Origin: UBA1858 sp963976865
GTDB taxonomy: Bacteria > Pseudomonadota > Gammaproteobacteria > UBA4575
Direction of reading: 5' to 3'
Assembly: GCA_963976865.1 (NCBI GenBank)
Contig: CAXBLY010000001.1
Coordinates: forward strand, 620,001 to 684,000
Length of the DNA: 64,000 nt
The notes beneath the pieces are model-generated. The model ran no database searches. It had not been told where the DNA came from and was given only the letters and a program-made list of their open reading frames with translations. Below are positions 1 through 8,496 of the stretch, in pieces. Numbering within the stretch: position 1 is the first letter of the stretch; each line of letters opens with the position of its first letter. The position numbers and the translations under genes are program-made.

Positions 1-829
1 GGCCAAAGGCCGAAGCACGAATAATTTTGCTGCCACCAGGCAGCCCAACTAATGCCTGAAGCGTTAATGAGTCAGCTGATTGGGTAGCATGCGCCGCAAT
101 TGGTAAATGGCAGTTAGCTGATAATGCAGTACTGATTCCCCGTTCAGCAATGACACACATTGACGTGGCATCGTGATGCAAGGGTGCCAGAATTTCCCTG
201 GTGGCAGTGTCGTTATCTCTGCATTCAATGCCAATGGCGCCCTGACCGATAGCAGGAAGGCTTGTGTCGGTATCAAGGAAAGCTGCAATCCGTGTTTCAA
301 AACCCAGACGTTTAAGCCCGGCGCTAGCCAGGATAATGGCATCGTAGTCACCATCATCAAGTTTTTTTAATCGGGTATTCACATTACCACGCAGCGGCTG
401 AATGTTTAGATTGCTGTGTGATGCGCGCACCTGGCACTCACGTCGTGTGCTGGATGTGCCGACAACTGCCCCGGCAGGCAATTCATCGAGTGACTTGTAT
501 TTATTGGAGACAAATGCATCGCGAGGGTCTTCACGTTCCAGTATAGCGTGAATTTCAAGTGACGCGGGTAGCTCGTAAGGAACATCTTTCATCGAATGTA
601 CTGCGATGTCAGCGTTATTATCCAGCAGACACTGCTCCAGCTCTTTGACAAACAGCCCCTTGCCGCCGGCAGCTGCAAGTGATGCCTGAAGAAAGCGATC
701 TCCTTCCGTGGTCATACCGATAATTTCGACGTCGAGATCAGGGTGATGCAGGGATAATAATCGCGAAACCTCATTCGCCTGCCAGAGGGCGAGTTGGCTT
801 TCACGCGTAGCTATTCGAATGCGTGACAT
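1..829 (-). CDS. hemC: Hydroxymethylbilane synthase (porphobilinogen deaminase), 3' end cut by window edge
   Basis: This cytoplasmic enzyme joins four porphobilinogens into hydroxymethylbilane in heme synthesis. The frame opens at an ATG (827-829, reverse strand) with MSRIRIATRESQLALWQ, the usual HemC start, and stays open for 276 codons to the window edge. The family is about 310 residues, so some 35 are missing. The dipyrromethane cofactor cysteine is Cys240 in the context NCHLPI, where enterics have GGCQVPI. The motif AIGQGAIGIEC is also present. It follows the algR-like gene by 34 bases on the same strand, the algZ-algR-hemC order known from Pseudomonas. Heme genes hemH and hemW lie elsewhere in the window. 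Confidence 0.96.
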   Translation of the reverse strand, partial: MSRIRIATRESQLALWQANEVSRLLSLHHPDLDVEIIGMTTEGDRFLQASLAAAGGKGLFVKELEQCLLDNNADIAVHSMKDVPYELPASLEIHAILEREDPRDAFVSNKYKSLDELPAGAVVGTSSTRRECQVRASHSNLNIQPLRGNVNTRLKKLDDGDYDAIILASAGLKRLGFETRIAAFLDTDTSLPAIGQGAIGIECRDNDTATREILAPLHHDATSMCVIAERGISTALSANCHLPIAAHATQSADSLTLQALVGLPGGSKIIRASAFG

Positions 830-863
830 TTGTTCAGATTATGTATGGGATAACGCGAACGGC

Positions 864-1595
864 TTATCTGAATTTCAGGAATTTACGCACTTCGGCGACA
901 TGTCGGCGGCTGATTTCGAGCTTGTCTGTAATTTCTTTAAAACTGACGACAAAACGACCATCAATATTCTTTTCCATGCCAGTGATGTAGTTGGTGCTAA
1001 CCAGAGCATTGCGGTGTATTCGAATAAGGCGGTCTTCGAATTCAGTTTCCAGATTTTTAAGTGCATCTTCAATTAAGACTTCACCACCTAAATGACGCAC
1101 AGTGATGTATTTTTGATCAGCCTGAAAGTAAACAATTTCGTCAACGGGTATTAGCTCGAGATTGCCTCGAATGCGCGCACATATATGGCTGCGGCCAGTA
1201 TTATTGGTTTCGATATTTAGCGCAGCTATTTGCGCTTTGGTTAATTTTCTTGCCTTGGCAAGAGACTTTTCCAGTTTTTCCTGACGAATTGGCTTCACCA
1301 GGTAATCCACCGCGTTGGCATCGTAGGCTTCCAGGGCATGTTCACTGTATGCAGTTGTAAATATGATCGCTGGTGGTTCATCCATTTCACTTAAGTGACG
1401 GGCAGCTTCAAGTCCGTCCATGCCAGGCATACGAATGTCCATTAGTACTACATCAGGATGAGAATCTTGTACCATTCGGACTGCTTCCAGGCCATTTGAT
1501 GCCTGTCCGCTGGTTTCCATGCTGTCTATGGAAGAAACCATATGAATTAATCGATCACGTGCTGGTGCTTCATCATCCACAATTAAAACTTTCAT
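864..1595 (-). CDS. algR: LytTR-family response regulator, AlgR-like
   Basis: This is a two-component response regulator of 243 residues. The receiver domain occupies residues 1-120, with acidic residues D8 and D9, phospho-acceptor D53 in MDIRMPGMDG, and K101 in the KP motif. A LytTR DNA-binding domain spans about 138-240. The gene starts 18 bases after the stop of the histidine kinase gene and is followed by hemC. The neighbourhood argH / kinase / regulator / hemC matches the Pseudomonas fimS(algZ)-algR locus, which controls alginate and type IV pili there. The target genes in this organism are unknown, so the AlgR name rests on domain architecture and synteny. Confidence 0.9.
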   Translation of the reverse strand: MKVLIVDDEAPARDRLIHMVSSIDSMETSGQASNGLEAVRMVQDSHPDVVLMDIRMPGMDGLEAARHLSEMDEPPAIIFTTAYSEHALEAYDANAVDYLVKPIRQEKLEKSLAKARKLTKAQIAALNIETNNTGRSHICARIRGNLELIPVDEIVYFQADQKYITVRHLGGEVLIEDALKNLETEFEDRLIRIHRNALVSTNYITGMEKNIDGRFVVSFKEITDKLEISRRHVAEVRKFLKFR

Positions 1596-1613
1596 TTATA
1601 TATGCCTCGTTAA

Positions 1614-2693
1614 TTACGACTCTATGGGAATATGGAAACTGACTGAATAATTTTTATCAGACTCTTTAATTTTCATCTTGGACTGATCGCCATATGCGAG
1701 CTGCAGGCGCTGACGGATATTATCCTGAGCCATTTTATTGCCAGAACGAAGAGGATCACGTTCCAAGGGTTTTGGGTTCGTGATGGTAAGCTGCAGTTCC
1801 CGCGCTGTACTCTCGATCTCAATTCGGACTGTCCCCCCATCTGTCAATGGTTCTACACCATGATATATCGCATTTTCTACTAAAGGTTGCAAGATCAATG
1901 CGGGTATGAGTGTGCTTAAACTGAGACTATCTTGCAAGTGTAATTCGATTTTTAGTCGGTTTCCAAGCCTGAGTTCTTCGATACTGATGTATCGTTTGGT
2001 GAATTCCAGTTCCTCGCGCAGGGTCACTTTGTCCTGATGCCCCAAAGAGGCGCGAAACAGATCGGCCAGGTCGAGTACGGCTTTTTCTGCCTTTACGGGA
2101 TCGGTTTGTGTCAGGCTGGCAATAGTATTCATACTGTTAAACAGGAAATGTGGGCGAATTCTTGCCTGTAATGCCTGGATTCTGGAGCGTGCCTCAGTCT
2201 GGATGTTGGATTTCCATTGATGCTGGACATAGAAATAACGTAAAGCAACCGCACTGACAATGGCACTGATGGCAATGTTTCTGAGCAGAAAGCCATTCAT
2301 GAAGATCGAGTCGTCCGTTGTAAGCAACGTGGTTTCCTGAGGTGTTGTCACTACGGCAATGACAGAGATAATAAATGTCACCAGTAAACTCAGGCCATAG
2401 CACGAAAAAGCAGAAACGATCGGTGTTAATCCCAGCAGAAATTTCCTGGTTACGCATAATACGAGGATGTTTCCCAGTGCAATCCATACAATAAACAGAG
2501 CAATCATGGACAGGCTTACCCAGTAGTCTTTTCCGGGTTGCATGGAGGATAGTGAGAGCACAAAAGCTAATAAGATAGCTCCCAGGACAACCAGAAAGAT
2601 AACCCGTGCATTGCAGAAATCAGGTAAAAAGCTCGGCTCAGGCTGGCTGGCATCCTGGTTCTGTGGTCGCTGGGGGGGAGGAGTTCTGGCCAT
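1614..2693 (-). CDS. algZ: LytS/AlgZ-type sensor histidine kinase
   Basis: This is a membrane sensor kinase of 359 residues paired with the AlgR-like regulator. A proline- and glutamine-rich N-terminus is followed by four predicted membrane segments (about 30-50, 58-80, 95-116 and 135-155). The His_kinase domain has its phospho-acceptor H182 in RPHFLFNSMNTI and an N-box, LVENAIYHG. The position where LytS-type kinases usually have a GxG loop before N-R-RL reads GNKMAQDNIRQRL, so the ATP-lid glycines are poor. AlgZ/FimS of Pseudomonas is likewise an atypical kinase. It is divergent from argH across a 92-base gap. Confidence 0.88.
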   Translation of the reverse strand: MARTPPPQRPQNQDASQPEPSFLPDFCNARVIFLVVLGAILLAFVLSLSSMQPGKDYWVSLSMIALFIVWIALGNILVLCVTRKFLLGLTPIVSAFSCYGLSLLVTFIISVIAVVTTPQETTLLTTDDSIFMNGFLLRNIAISAIVSAVALRYFYVQHQWKSNIQTEARSRIQALQARIRPHFLFNSMNTIASLTQTDPVKAEKAVLDLADLFRASLGHQDKVTLREELEFTKRYISIEELRLGNRLKIELHLQDSLSLSTLIPALILQPLVENAIYHGVEPLTDGGTVRIEIESTARELQLTITNPKPLERDPLRSGNKMAQDNIRQRLQLAYGDQSKMKIKESDKNYSVSFHIPIES

Positions 2694-2730
2694 TTATTTT
2701 AGTTTTGTATGTTTAGTCAGCAAGATTATT

Positions 2731-2758
2731 TTTTCAGGACTACATTCATAGGTATACT
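2731..2758 (+). promoter_or_regulatory. Candidate sigma-70 promoter for argH
   Basis: TTTTCA (2731-2736) and TATACT (2753-2758) are separated by 16 bases, inside the 92-base divergent gap between algZ and argH. The inferred start would leave a leader of about 20 bases before the argH ATG. This is motif matching only. Confidence 0.45.
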
Positions 2759-2785
2759 CACGCCACATTTGATCGATTAGCCGTT

Positions 2786-4213
2786 ATGTCTGAAAACAAA
2801 AACGATAAAAAAGCCAGTTCCCAACAAGCCAAACCTGATGGAAGTAAACCGTGGGGTGGACGTTTTACTGAGTCGACAGATGCATTCGTGGAAGAATTTA
2901 CGGCATCTGTGGCATTTGATCAACGAATGTATGCCCAGGATATTGCTGGATCACAAGCGCATGCACGAATGTTGGCCAGAATAAAAGTGCTTACAGCTGA
3001 TGAATGTAATGCCATTGTTACTGCACTTGATGAAATTCGCAGTGAAGTTGAGGCGGGTGAATTTGACTGGCGTGTAGATCTTGAAGACGTGCATATGAAT
3101 ATCGAGTCTCGCCTGGTTGCTAAAATTGGTGAGCCGGGTAAAAAGCTGCATACGGGCAGATCCAGAAATGATCAGGTGGCGACTGACATCAGGCTATATT
3201 TACGAGAACAAATAGACATTATAGATGCCGAGCTTAAACGCATGCAGCTTGCGATACTGGATATGGCCGAAAAAGAAGCGGATACCCTGATGCCCGGCTT
3301 TACCCACTTGCAGGTTGCGCAGGTTATCACCGTGGGCCATCACTTAATGGCCTGGTTTGAAATGTTGACCAGGGATCGTGGACGTTTATCAGATTGCAGA
3401 AAACGCGTTAATGTCATGCCATTAGGCTCTGCTGCGCTGGCAGGAACGCCCTTTCCTCTGGATCGTGATTACGTTGCTGAGCAACTGGGTTTTGATTCCA
3501 TCACCAAGAATTCACTGGATGCCGTGAGTGACCGTGATTTTGCCATTGAGTTTTGTTCATTTGCGTCGTTGCTGCTGATGCATCTGTCGCGCATGTCAGA
3601 AGAACTTGTATTGTGGGCCTCGCAGCAATTTGAATTTATTGAGCTTCCTGACCGTTTCTGCACTGGCTCATCCATCATGCCGCAGAAGAAAAATCCTGAC
3701 GTCCCGGAACTTGTGCGAGGTAAGAGTGGGCGTGTATTTGGTAATTTAATGTCGCTACTTACCTTAATGAAGTCACAGGTACTGGCATACAATAAAGATA
3801 ATCAGGAAGATAAAGAGCCTCTGTTCGATACAATTGATGCAGTAACGGGTAGCGTGCGTGTTTATGCAGACATGATCCCGCATATAATTTTTAAAGCAGA
3901 CAATCTTGCACAGGCTGTTAATAAAGGCTACGCCACTGCGACTGATCTGGCGGATTATCTGGTCGCAAAAGGTGTTGCATTTCGTGATGCACATGAGATT
4001 GTGGGTCGCGCAGTACGTATGGCGATCGATGAGGGTAAGGAATTACCACACTTAACCATAGAACAGTACCGGTCAATATCTGAGGTTATTGCCGAAGATG
4101 TTTATCCTGTGCTGCAGACACGTGGTTCTGCAGAGTCCAAGCGGGTTACTGGCGGTACGAACCCGGACCAGGTTCGCAAGCAAATACAGGCTGCCCGTGA
4201 ATCTGTCGACTAG
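2786..4213 (+). CDS. argH: Argininosuccinate lyase
   Basis: This cytoplasmic enzyme splits argininosuccinate into arginine and fumarate, the last step of arginine synthesis. The 475-residue protein has the fumarase/aspartase signature GSSIMPQKKNPD at 294-305, the catalytic-loop serine within it, and the T-H pair of GFTHLQ at 173-174. A lysine-rich N-terminal extension of about 20 residues precedes the conserved PWGGRF start. The stop overlaps the stop of the convergent esterase gene by four bases. Arginine made here may feed the arginine decarboxylase SpeA encoded at 33.7 kb. Confidence 0.97.
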   Translation: MSENKNDKKASSQQAKPDGSKPWGGRFTESTDAFVEEFTASVAFDQRMYAQDIAGSQAHARMLARIKVLTADECNAIVTALDEIRSEVEAGEFDWRVDLEDVHMNIESRLVAKIGEPGKKLHTGRSRNDQVATDIRLYLREQIDIIDAELKRMQLAILDMAEKEADTLMPGFTHLQVAQVITVGHHLMAWFEMLTRDRGRLSDCRKRVNVMPLGSAALAGTPFPLDRDYVAEQLGFDSITKNSLDAVSDRDFAIEFCSFASLLLMHLSRMSEELVLWASQQFEFIELPDRFCTGSSIMPQKKNPDVPELVRGKSGRVFGNLMSLLTLMKSQVLAYNKDNQEDKEPLFDTIDAVTGSVRVYADMIPHIIFKADNLAQAVNKGYATATDLADYLVAKGVAFRDAHEIVGRAVRMAIDEGKELPHLTIEQYRSISEVIAEDVYPVLQTRGSAESKRVTGGTNPDQVRKQIQAARESVD

Positions 4214-4872
4214 CGCGATAGTTTGTTAATTATCCACGTTCGAATATCGAGAATTTGCGCATCACATAACTGGTGAGCCATAGGATAGGCATGCCAGACT
4301 AATCTGGTGCCAAGTGCTAGGAGTATGCCCCTGGCAAGATCGCCTACATCAATAGGAAGAACTTCGTCATGAGCCCCGTGTGCCATGAAAATATTATGAT
4401 CTATCACCCTGTCTTTTTTTGCATCAGGTGCTAAATGACGTAGTGGTAAATAAGTGGACAATGCAATGACGCCTCCGATAGGAACATTGCCATGTAGTAA
4501 TGTATGCAAGGTTAATGCACCACCTTGTGAGAAGCCCGCTAATATAATTCTGTCGGGATCAAGATGTGCAAATTTAGACTGGATTAATGATTCAACCGCA
4601 AGCATGGATGAATTGATTCCAGCTTCATCTTCTTCTGCTTCCAGGCTCAATTCTAAAATGTCATACCAGGCATTCATTGATATGCCCTGATTGATTGTCA
4701 CTGGCTGGACAGGTGCATTGGGAAAAACGAAATGAATTGATAAATCGTCTGGTAGATTGAGCTGATTCACCATGGGCGTGAAGTCATGTGCATCTGCACC
4801 TAAACCATGCAGCCAGATAATTGCGGCATCCGGGTTGCTTCCGTGCATGTCTTCTAGGTAATCTAATTCCAT
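4210..4872 (-). CDS. Alpha/beta-hydrolase carboxylesterase (phospholipase/carboxylesterase family)
   Basis: This is a predicted cytoplasmic serine esterase of about 220 residues, related to acyl-protein thioesterase-like carboxylesterases. The nucleophile serine lies in GFSQGG, and Asp in GAHDEVLP and His in PMAHQLCD complete the triad. The family usually reads GHS at the histidine, so MAHQL is a mild variant. I chose the ATG at 4870-4872 because GGAG lies five bases upstream. A GTG seven codons earlier has no ribosome site. The gene is divergent from lptM-lysA and convergent with argH. The substrate is unknown. Confidence 0.85.
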   Translation of the reverse strand: MELDYLEDMHGSNPDAAIIWLHGLGADAHDFTPMVNQLNLPDDLSIHFVFPNAPVQPVTINQGISMNAWYDILELSLEAEEDEAGINSSMLAVESLIQSKFAHLDPDRIILAGFSQGGALTLHTLLHGNVPIGGVIALSTYLPLRHLAPDAKKDRVIDHNIFMAHGAHDEVLPIDVGDLARGILLALGTRLVWHAYPMAHQLCDAQILDIRTWIINKLSR

Positions 4873-4918
4873 ATCGACTCCATTATAGAACACTATATTA
4901 TATCTGTGCGTACATCGT

Positions 4919-4924
4919 TATAAT
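4919..4924 (+). promoter_or_regulatory. Possible -10 box upstream of lptM-lysA
   Basis: A perfect TATAAT lies 45 bases before the TTG start of lptM. No good -35 hexamer is visible at 16-18 bases upstream, so the call rests on the -10 box and its place in the divergent gap. Confidence 0.35.
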
Positions 4925-4968
4925 TGCACGCTGATAATTTATCTCTGACATAAAACAGGTAGAGTAAC

Positions 4969-5115
4969 TTGAATCGAATCACCTTAGTGCTGTTATTGCT
5001 GGCTAGCATGATGATCTTCAGTGCCTGTGGCCAATATGGCCCACTGTATGCGCCAATCGAGGAAACTACACCAGAAAAGCCAGAAGGTTCTGAGGATCAG
5101 GCAGAAAAACAATAA
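4969..5115 (+). CDS. lptM: LPS-assembly lipoprotein LptM (YifL-type), 48 residues
   Basis: This small lipoprotein is expected in the outer membrane, where LptM of E. coli assists maturation of the LptD LPS translocon. The 48-residue frame starts at TTG (4969) with AGGTAGAG just upstream. It encodes a hydrophobic signal peptide, a lipobox FSAC with the acylated Cys20, then GQYGPLYAP, the conserved family motif, and an acidic tail. It sits directly upstream of lysA, the same place yifL-type genes occupy in other gammaproteobacteria. Confidence 0.88.
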   Translation: MNRITLVLLLLASMMIFSACGQYGPLYAPIEETTPEKPEGSEDQAEKQ

Positions 5116-5179
5116 TCTGTTTTTTTCTCATCAAGACAATTACAAGAATACAAGCTCAAATTACACAACAGGCGCTAAA

Positions 5180-6445
5180 GTGAATCAATTTCCTGGTTTT
5201 GAATATCGACAAGACAAGCTATTTGTTGAAGACGTTGATATTCCTCGCATGGCGCTTCAGTACGGCACGCCACTATATGTTTACTCCAAAACTGCGTTGA
5301 CTTCTCGCTGGGTAGAATTATGTACGGCGTTTTCTTCTGTAGACTTTTTGCCCTGCTATGCCGTTAAAGCCAATTCCAATATCGCCATCTTGCAAATGCT
5401 GGCTCAATGGGGTGCAGGATTTGATATTGTTTCTGTGGGTGAGCTGGAACGCGTACTGAAAGCGGGTGGTGACGCGCGCAAAATAATGTTCTCAGGTGTC
5501 GCAAAGAGAGAAGATGAGATCCGTAAAGCAATTCATTGCCAGATTGGCTGCATCAATGTTGAGTCAGAATATGAATTGAAGCAAATTTGTACCATCGCAG
5601 CAGATATGAAAATGCATGTGAATGTGTCGCTTAGAATTAATCCTGATGTCAATCCAAACACGCATCCTTATATTTCAACGGGTCTGAAAGAAAGCAAGTT
5701 TGGAATCACCAGTGAACTGGCCCTTGGCTTGTATGCATCAATCAAGGATCACCCATGGGTGAGGCCGGTTGGTGTTGATTGTCATATAGGATCGCAGATC
5801 ACCGAGACCCAGCCCTACATTGATGCTGCCAGGCACGTGTTTGCGTTTGTGGAAAAACTGGAACAGATGGGTATAACGCTAAAGCACATCGATCTGGGTG
5901 GTGGTTTTGGTATTACTTACGATAGCGAAGCGCCCCCTGAATTTAGTCAATATGCAGAAGTTATCAAGCCATTCTTTGAGAGTAAAAGTTATCAGCTAGT
6001 GCTCGAACCAGGAAGGTCAATAGTCGCAAATGCAGGTGCGCTGGTGACGAAGGTTGAATATATAAAAAATATAGAAGTGAATGAGTTTGTGCTGGTGGAT
6101 GCAGCGATGAATGATTTAATTCGCCCCGCATTGTATCAAGCCTGGCACACAGTATTGCCGGTAACGCTTAAGGCCAACCGGGCAGAAAAGGTTTATGACA
6201 TTGTTGGTCCTGTCTGCGAAAGCGGCGATTTTTTTGCCAAGAAACGTCAAATGAAAGAACTCCAGCCTGGAGAGTTGCTTGGAGTCATGTCAGCAGGTGC
6301 GTATGCCATGACCATGGCAAGTAATTACAATACGCGCCAGCGTCCATGTGAGTTGATGGTAGATGGTGATAATGTTCATTTAATCAGACGCAGAGATGCG
6401 ATTGACGAACTTTGGCAGAATGAAATCTTGTTGCCTGCAGATTAG
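5180..6445 (+). CDS. lysA: Diaminopimelate decarboxylase
   Basis: This PLP enzyme converts meso-diaminopimelate to L-lysine, the last step of lysine synthesis. The PLP lysine is K63 in YAVKANSN. Further family motifs are HIGSQI, DLGGGFGI, EPGRSIVANAG and CESGDFF. I start at the GTG at 5180 (MNQFPGFEYR), which matches the usual LysA N-terminus. Earlier in-frame ATGs would overlap lptM and add an unrelated extension. That gives 421 residues. The next biosynthetic gene, dapF, lies one gene downstream on the same strand. Confidence 0.95.
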   Translation: MNQFPGFEYRQDKLFVEDVDIPRMALQYGTPLYVYSKTALTSRWVELCTAFSSVDFLPCYAVKANSNIAILQMLAQWGAGFDIVSVGELERVLKAGGDARKIMFSGVAKREDEIRKAIHCQIGCINVESEYELKQICTIAADMKMHVNVSLRINPDVNPNTHPYISTGLKESKFGITSELALGLYASIKDHPWVRPVGVDCHIGSQITETQPYIDAARHVFAFVEKLEQMGITLKHIDLGGGFGITYDSEAPPEFSQYAEVIKPFFESKSYQLVLEPGRSIVANAGALVTKVEYIKNIEVNEFVLVDAAMNDLIRPALYQAWHTVLPVTLKANRAEKVYDIVGPVCESGDFFAKKRQMKELQPGELLGVMSAGAYAMTMASNYNTRQRPCELMVDGDNVHLIRRRDAIDELWQNEILLPAD

Positions 6446-6480
6446 TTTGATGAATAAGCGACTTATGCAGGGCTTATAGA

Positions 6481-6903
6481 ATGGATGATCAACTCATTGC
6501 AGAGTTGCTTCAAAATGTTAATACAATTGCGGTGATAGGGTTGTCCCCAAAAAAGCACCGTGCAAGTCACCGGGTTGCGAAATATTTGCAGGAATTTTCC
6601 TATGAGGTAATACCAGTGCGTCCAGTCGCCAAAACTATACTGGGCCAGACTGTATATAGGACGTTGGAAGATATTCCATTCAAAGTGGATCTGGTTAATG
6701 TTTTTCGTGCACCAAAATCGATTCCGGATATTGTCGATTCGTGTATTAGTCTGGGAATTAATAAAATCTGGCTGCAGGAAGGTATAATGAATTCAGAAGC
6801 TGAAACAAAAGCGCAGCAGGCAGGCATTTCTATGATCTCGGACCGATGCATTTATAAAGAAATTGTTCGTATCGGCCAGAATAAAACCAATAAGCAACAA
6901 TAG
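6481..6903 (+). CDS. CoA-binding (YccU-type) protein
   Basis: This is a 140-residue single Rossmann-fold protein of the CoA_binding_2 family. The N-terminal stretch TIAVIGLSPKKHRASH holds the glycine-rich nucleotide loop, and IWLQEG and the C-terminal SDRC segment are family features. A ribosome site, AGGG, precedes the ATG. It lies between lysA and dapF on the same strand. The family binds CoA, but its physiological role is not established. Confidence 0.85.
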   Translation: MDDQLIAELLQNVNTIAVIGLSPKKHRASHRVAKYLQEFSYEVIPVRPVAKTILGQTVYRTLEDIPFKVDLVNVFRAPKSIPDIVDSCISLGINKIWLQEGIMNSEAETKAQQAGISMISDRCIYKEIVRIGQNKTNKQQ

Positions 6904-6937
6904 TGATTAAATAAACCTTCTAACTCACGGAAACGCA

Positions 6938-7765
6938 GTGAAACTTGATTTTGTAAAAATGCATGGTCTTGGTAATGATTTTGTTTTGCTGGATGGTGTC
7001 AGTCAAAATTTAAATTTAACAGCAGATAATATTCGGCATTTGTCTCATAGAAAGTTTGGTATTGGATGCGATCAACTGCTAATTGCACAAGCATCTGTTA
7101 AGGAAGATGTTGATTTTCGTTACCGAATATTTAATAGTGACGGTAGTGAAGTCGAGCAGTGCGGAAATGGTGCGCGCTGTTTTGCTCAGTTTGTAAGGCG
7201 GGTTGGCCTTACTGATAAACAGGTAATCAAGGTTGAAACACTCGCAGGTATTTTCACTCTGAATATTCGTGATGACATTAATGTCACAGTAGAAATGGGC
7301 AGACCTGAATTTGAATCTGAAAAGATTCCTTTTAATGAGCGTAGTGAAAATAATGTTTATATGTTTGATGCAGGTGATCAGCATATAGAGTTTGCAGTCG
7401 TTTCAATGGGAAATCCGCATGCCGTAATATTTGTGGATGATGTAAACTCTCTGGATGTACAGGAGATAGGAAGTCAGTTGGAAGTGGATAGTCGATTTCC
7501 TAATCGTACTAATGTTCAGTTTGTACAGGTTGAAGACAGACAAAACATAAAGCAAAGAATATTTGAGCGAGGTGTTGGTGAGACCATGGCAAGTGGTTCC
7601 GGGGCCTGCGCTGCTGCTGCAGTCGCACAGCAAAAAAATAGAGTGGATGACATGGTTAAGATTACAATGCCGGGTGGGGCGCTGGAAATCCACAGTGATA
7701 AAAACGGGTGTCTGTTGATGACAGGGCCAACTGAATTTAGCTTTGAGGGGAGTGTTTACGTATGA
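6938..7765 (+). CDS. dapF: Diaminopimelate epimerase
   Basis: This cytoplasmic, PLP-independent racemase converts LL- to meso-diaminopimelate for lysine and peptidoglycan. The two catalytic cysteines are C75 in QCGNGARC and C223 in GSGACAAA. The 275-residue length is normal. The start is GTG, giving MKLDFVKMHGLGNDF. The last four bases overlap the start of the DUF484 gene (ATGA), so the two are translationally coupled, as in the dapF-DUF484-xerC operons of other gammaproteobacteria. Confidence 0.97.
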   Translation: MKLDFVKMHGLGNDFVLLDGVSQNLNLTADNIRHLSHRKFGIGCDQLLIAQASVKEDVDFRYRIFNSDGSEVEQCGNGARCFAQFVRRVGLTDKQVIKVETLAGIFTLNIRDDINVTVEMGRPEFESEKIPFNERSENNVYMFDAGDQHIEFAVVSMGNPHAVIFVDDVNSLDVQEIGSQLEVDSRFPNRTNVQFVQVEDRQNIKQRIFERGVGETMASGSGACAAAAVAQQKNRVDDMVKITMPGGALEIHSDKNGCLLMTGPTEFSFEGSVYV

Positions 7766-8490
7766 CAATTAAGACCGAAGTTCACGCGAGTGCCAATGCG
7801 AGTGCCAGGCGCAGTGAAGCGGTGCCATCGATTGATCCAGTGGCGGTTAAAGATTATTTATTACAGCATCCAGAATTTTTTAACCAGCACCCTGCTCTTC
7901 TGCGTGATCTTGATATTAAACATGAATCCGGTACAGCAGTTTCACTGGTTGAACGTCAGATCCAGTTACTACGTGACAAGAACGGTAGTTTGGAAAAAAA
8001 GATCCTTCATCTTGTGCAGATTGCTCAGGACAATGAAATTCTGGAAGAACAGCTACATAGAATCGCACGTCGTTTGATCGAAATTGATCATAACAAGAAT
8101 ATTATCCCCATTATTAATGATCTGCTGAATAACGAGTTTCCATCATTGCAAATTCGTCTGGGACTGTATGATGTTGCTCCAGAGTACACTGTGCCCACAG
8201 AAAACAATATTACTGCCGCTGACCTGGATTATGTGTTCTATAAACAGATCATTCAGGAAAATTGCAGAGACTGCATATTCCTGCGCGGTAAAGGACTGGT
8301 CGATCTGTTTGTAAAACGGGTTGATGTAAAGTCCGGCGTTGCAATTCCACTGCGAAGCAACAAGAACTTTGGTGTATTGCTGCTTGGCAGTTCTAATGAG
8401 AATCGATTCTACGAAGGGATGGGGACTCTGTTTTTGGAATACCTGGCTGACTTGCTTAGCCGCAAGCTGAAAAAGCTGCTTAAACAGTAA
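7762..8490 (+). CDS. DUF484 family protein (GAF-like)
   Basis: This is a 242-residue cytoplasmic protein of unknown function with DUF484 architecture. An N-terminal helical stretch contains VKDYLLQHPEFF and a coiled-coil region (about 65-115), followed by a GAF-like alpha/beta domain (about 120-240) with SGVAIPLRS and FGVLLLGS strands. It overlaps dapF by four bases and lies six bases before xerC. This conserved position is the strongest support. No catalytic residue is evident. Confidence 0.88.
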   Translation: MTIKTEVHASANASARRSEAVPSIDPVAVKDYLLQHPEFFNQHPALLRDLDIKHESGTAVSLVERQIQLLRDKNGSLEKKILHLVQIAQDNEILEEQLHRIARRLIEIDHNKNIIPIINDLLNNEFPSLQIRLGLYDVAPEYTVPTENNITAADLDYVFYKQIIQENCRDCIFLRGKGLVDLFVKRVDVKSGVAIPLRSNKNFGVLLLGSSNENRFYEGMGTLFLEYLADLLSRKLKKLLKQ

Positions 8491-8496
8491 ACCAGC

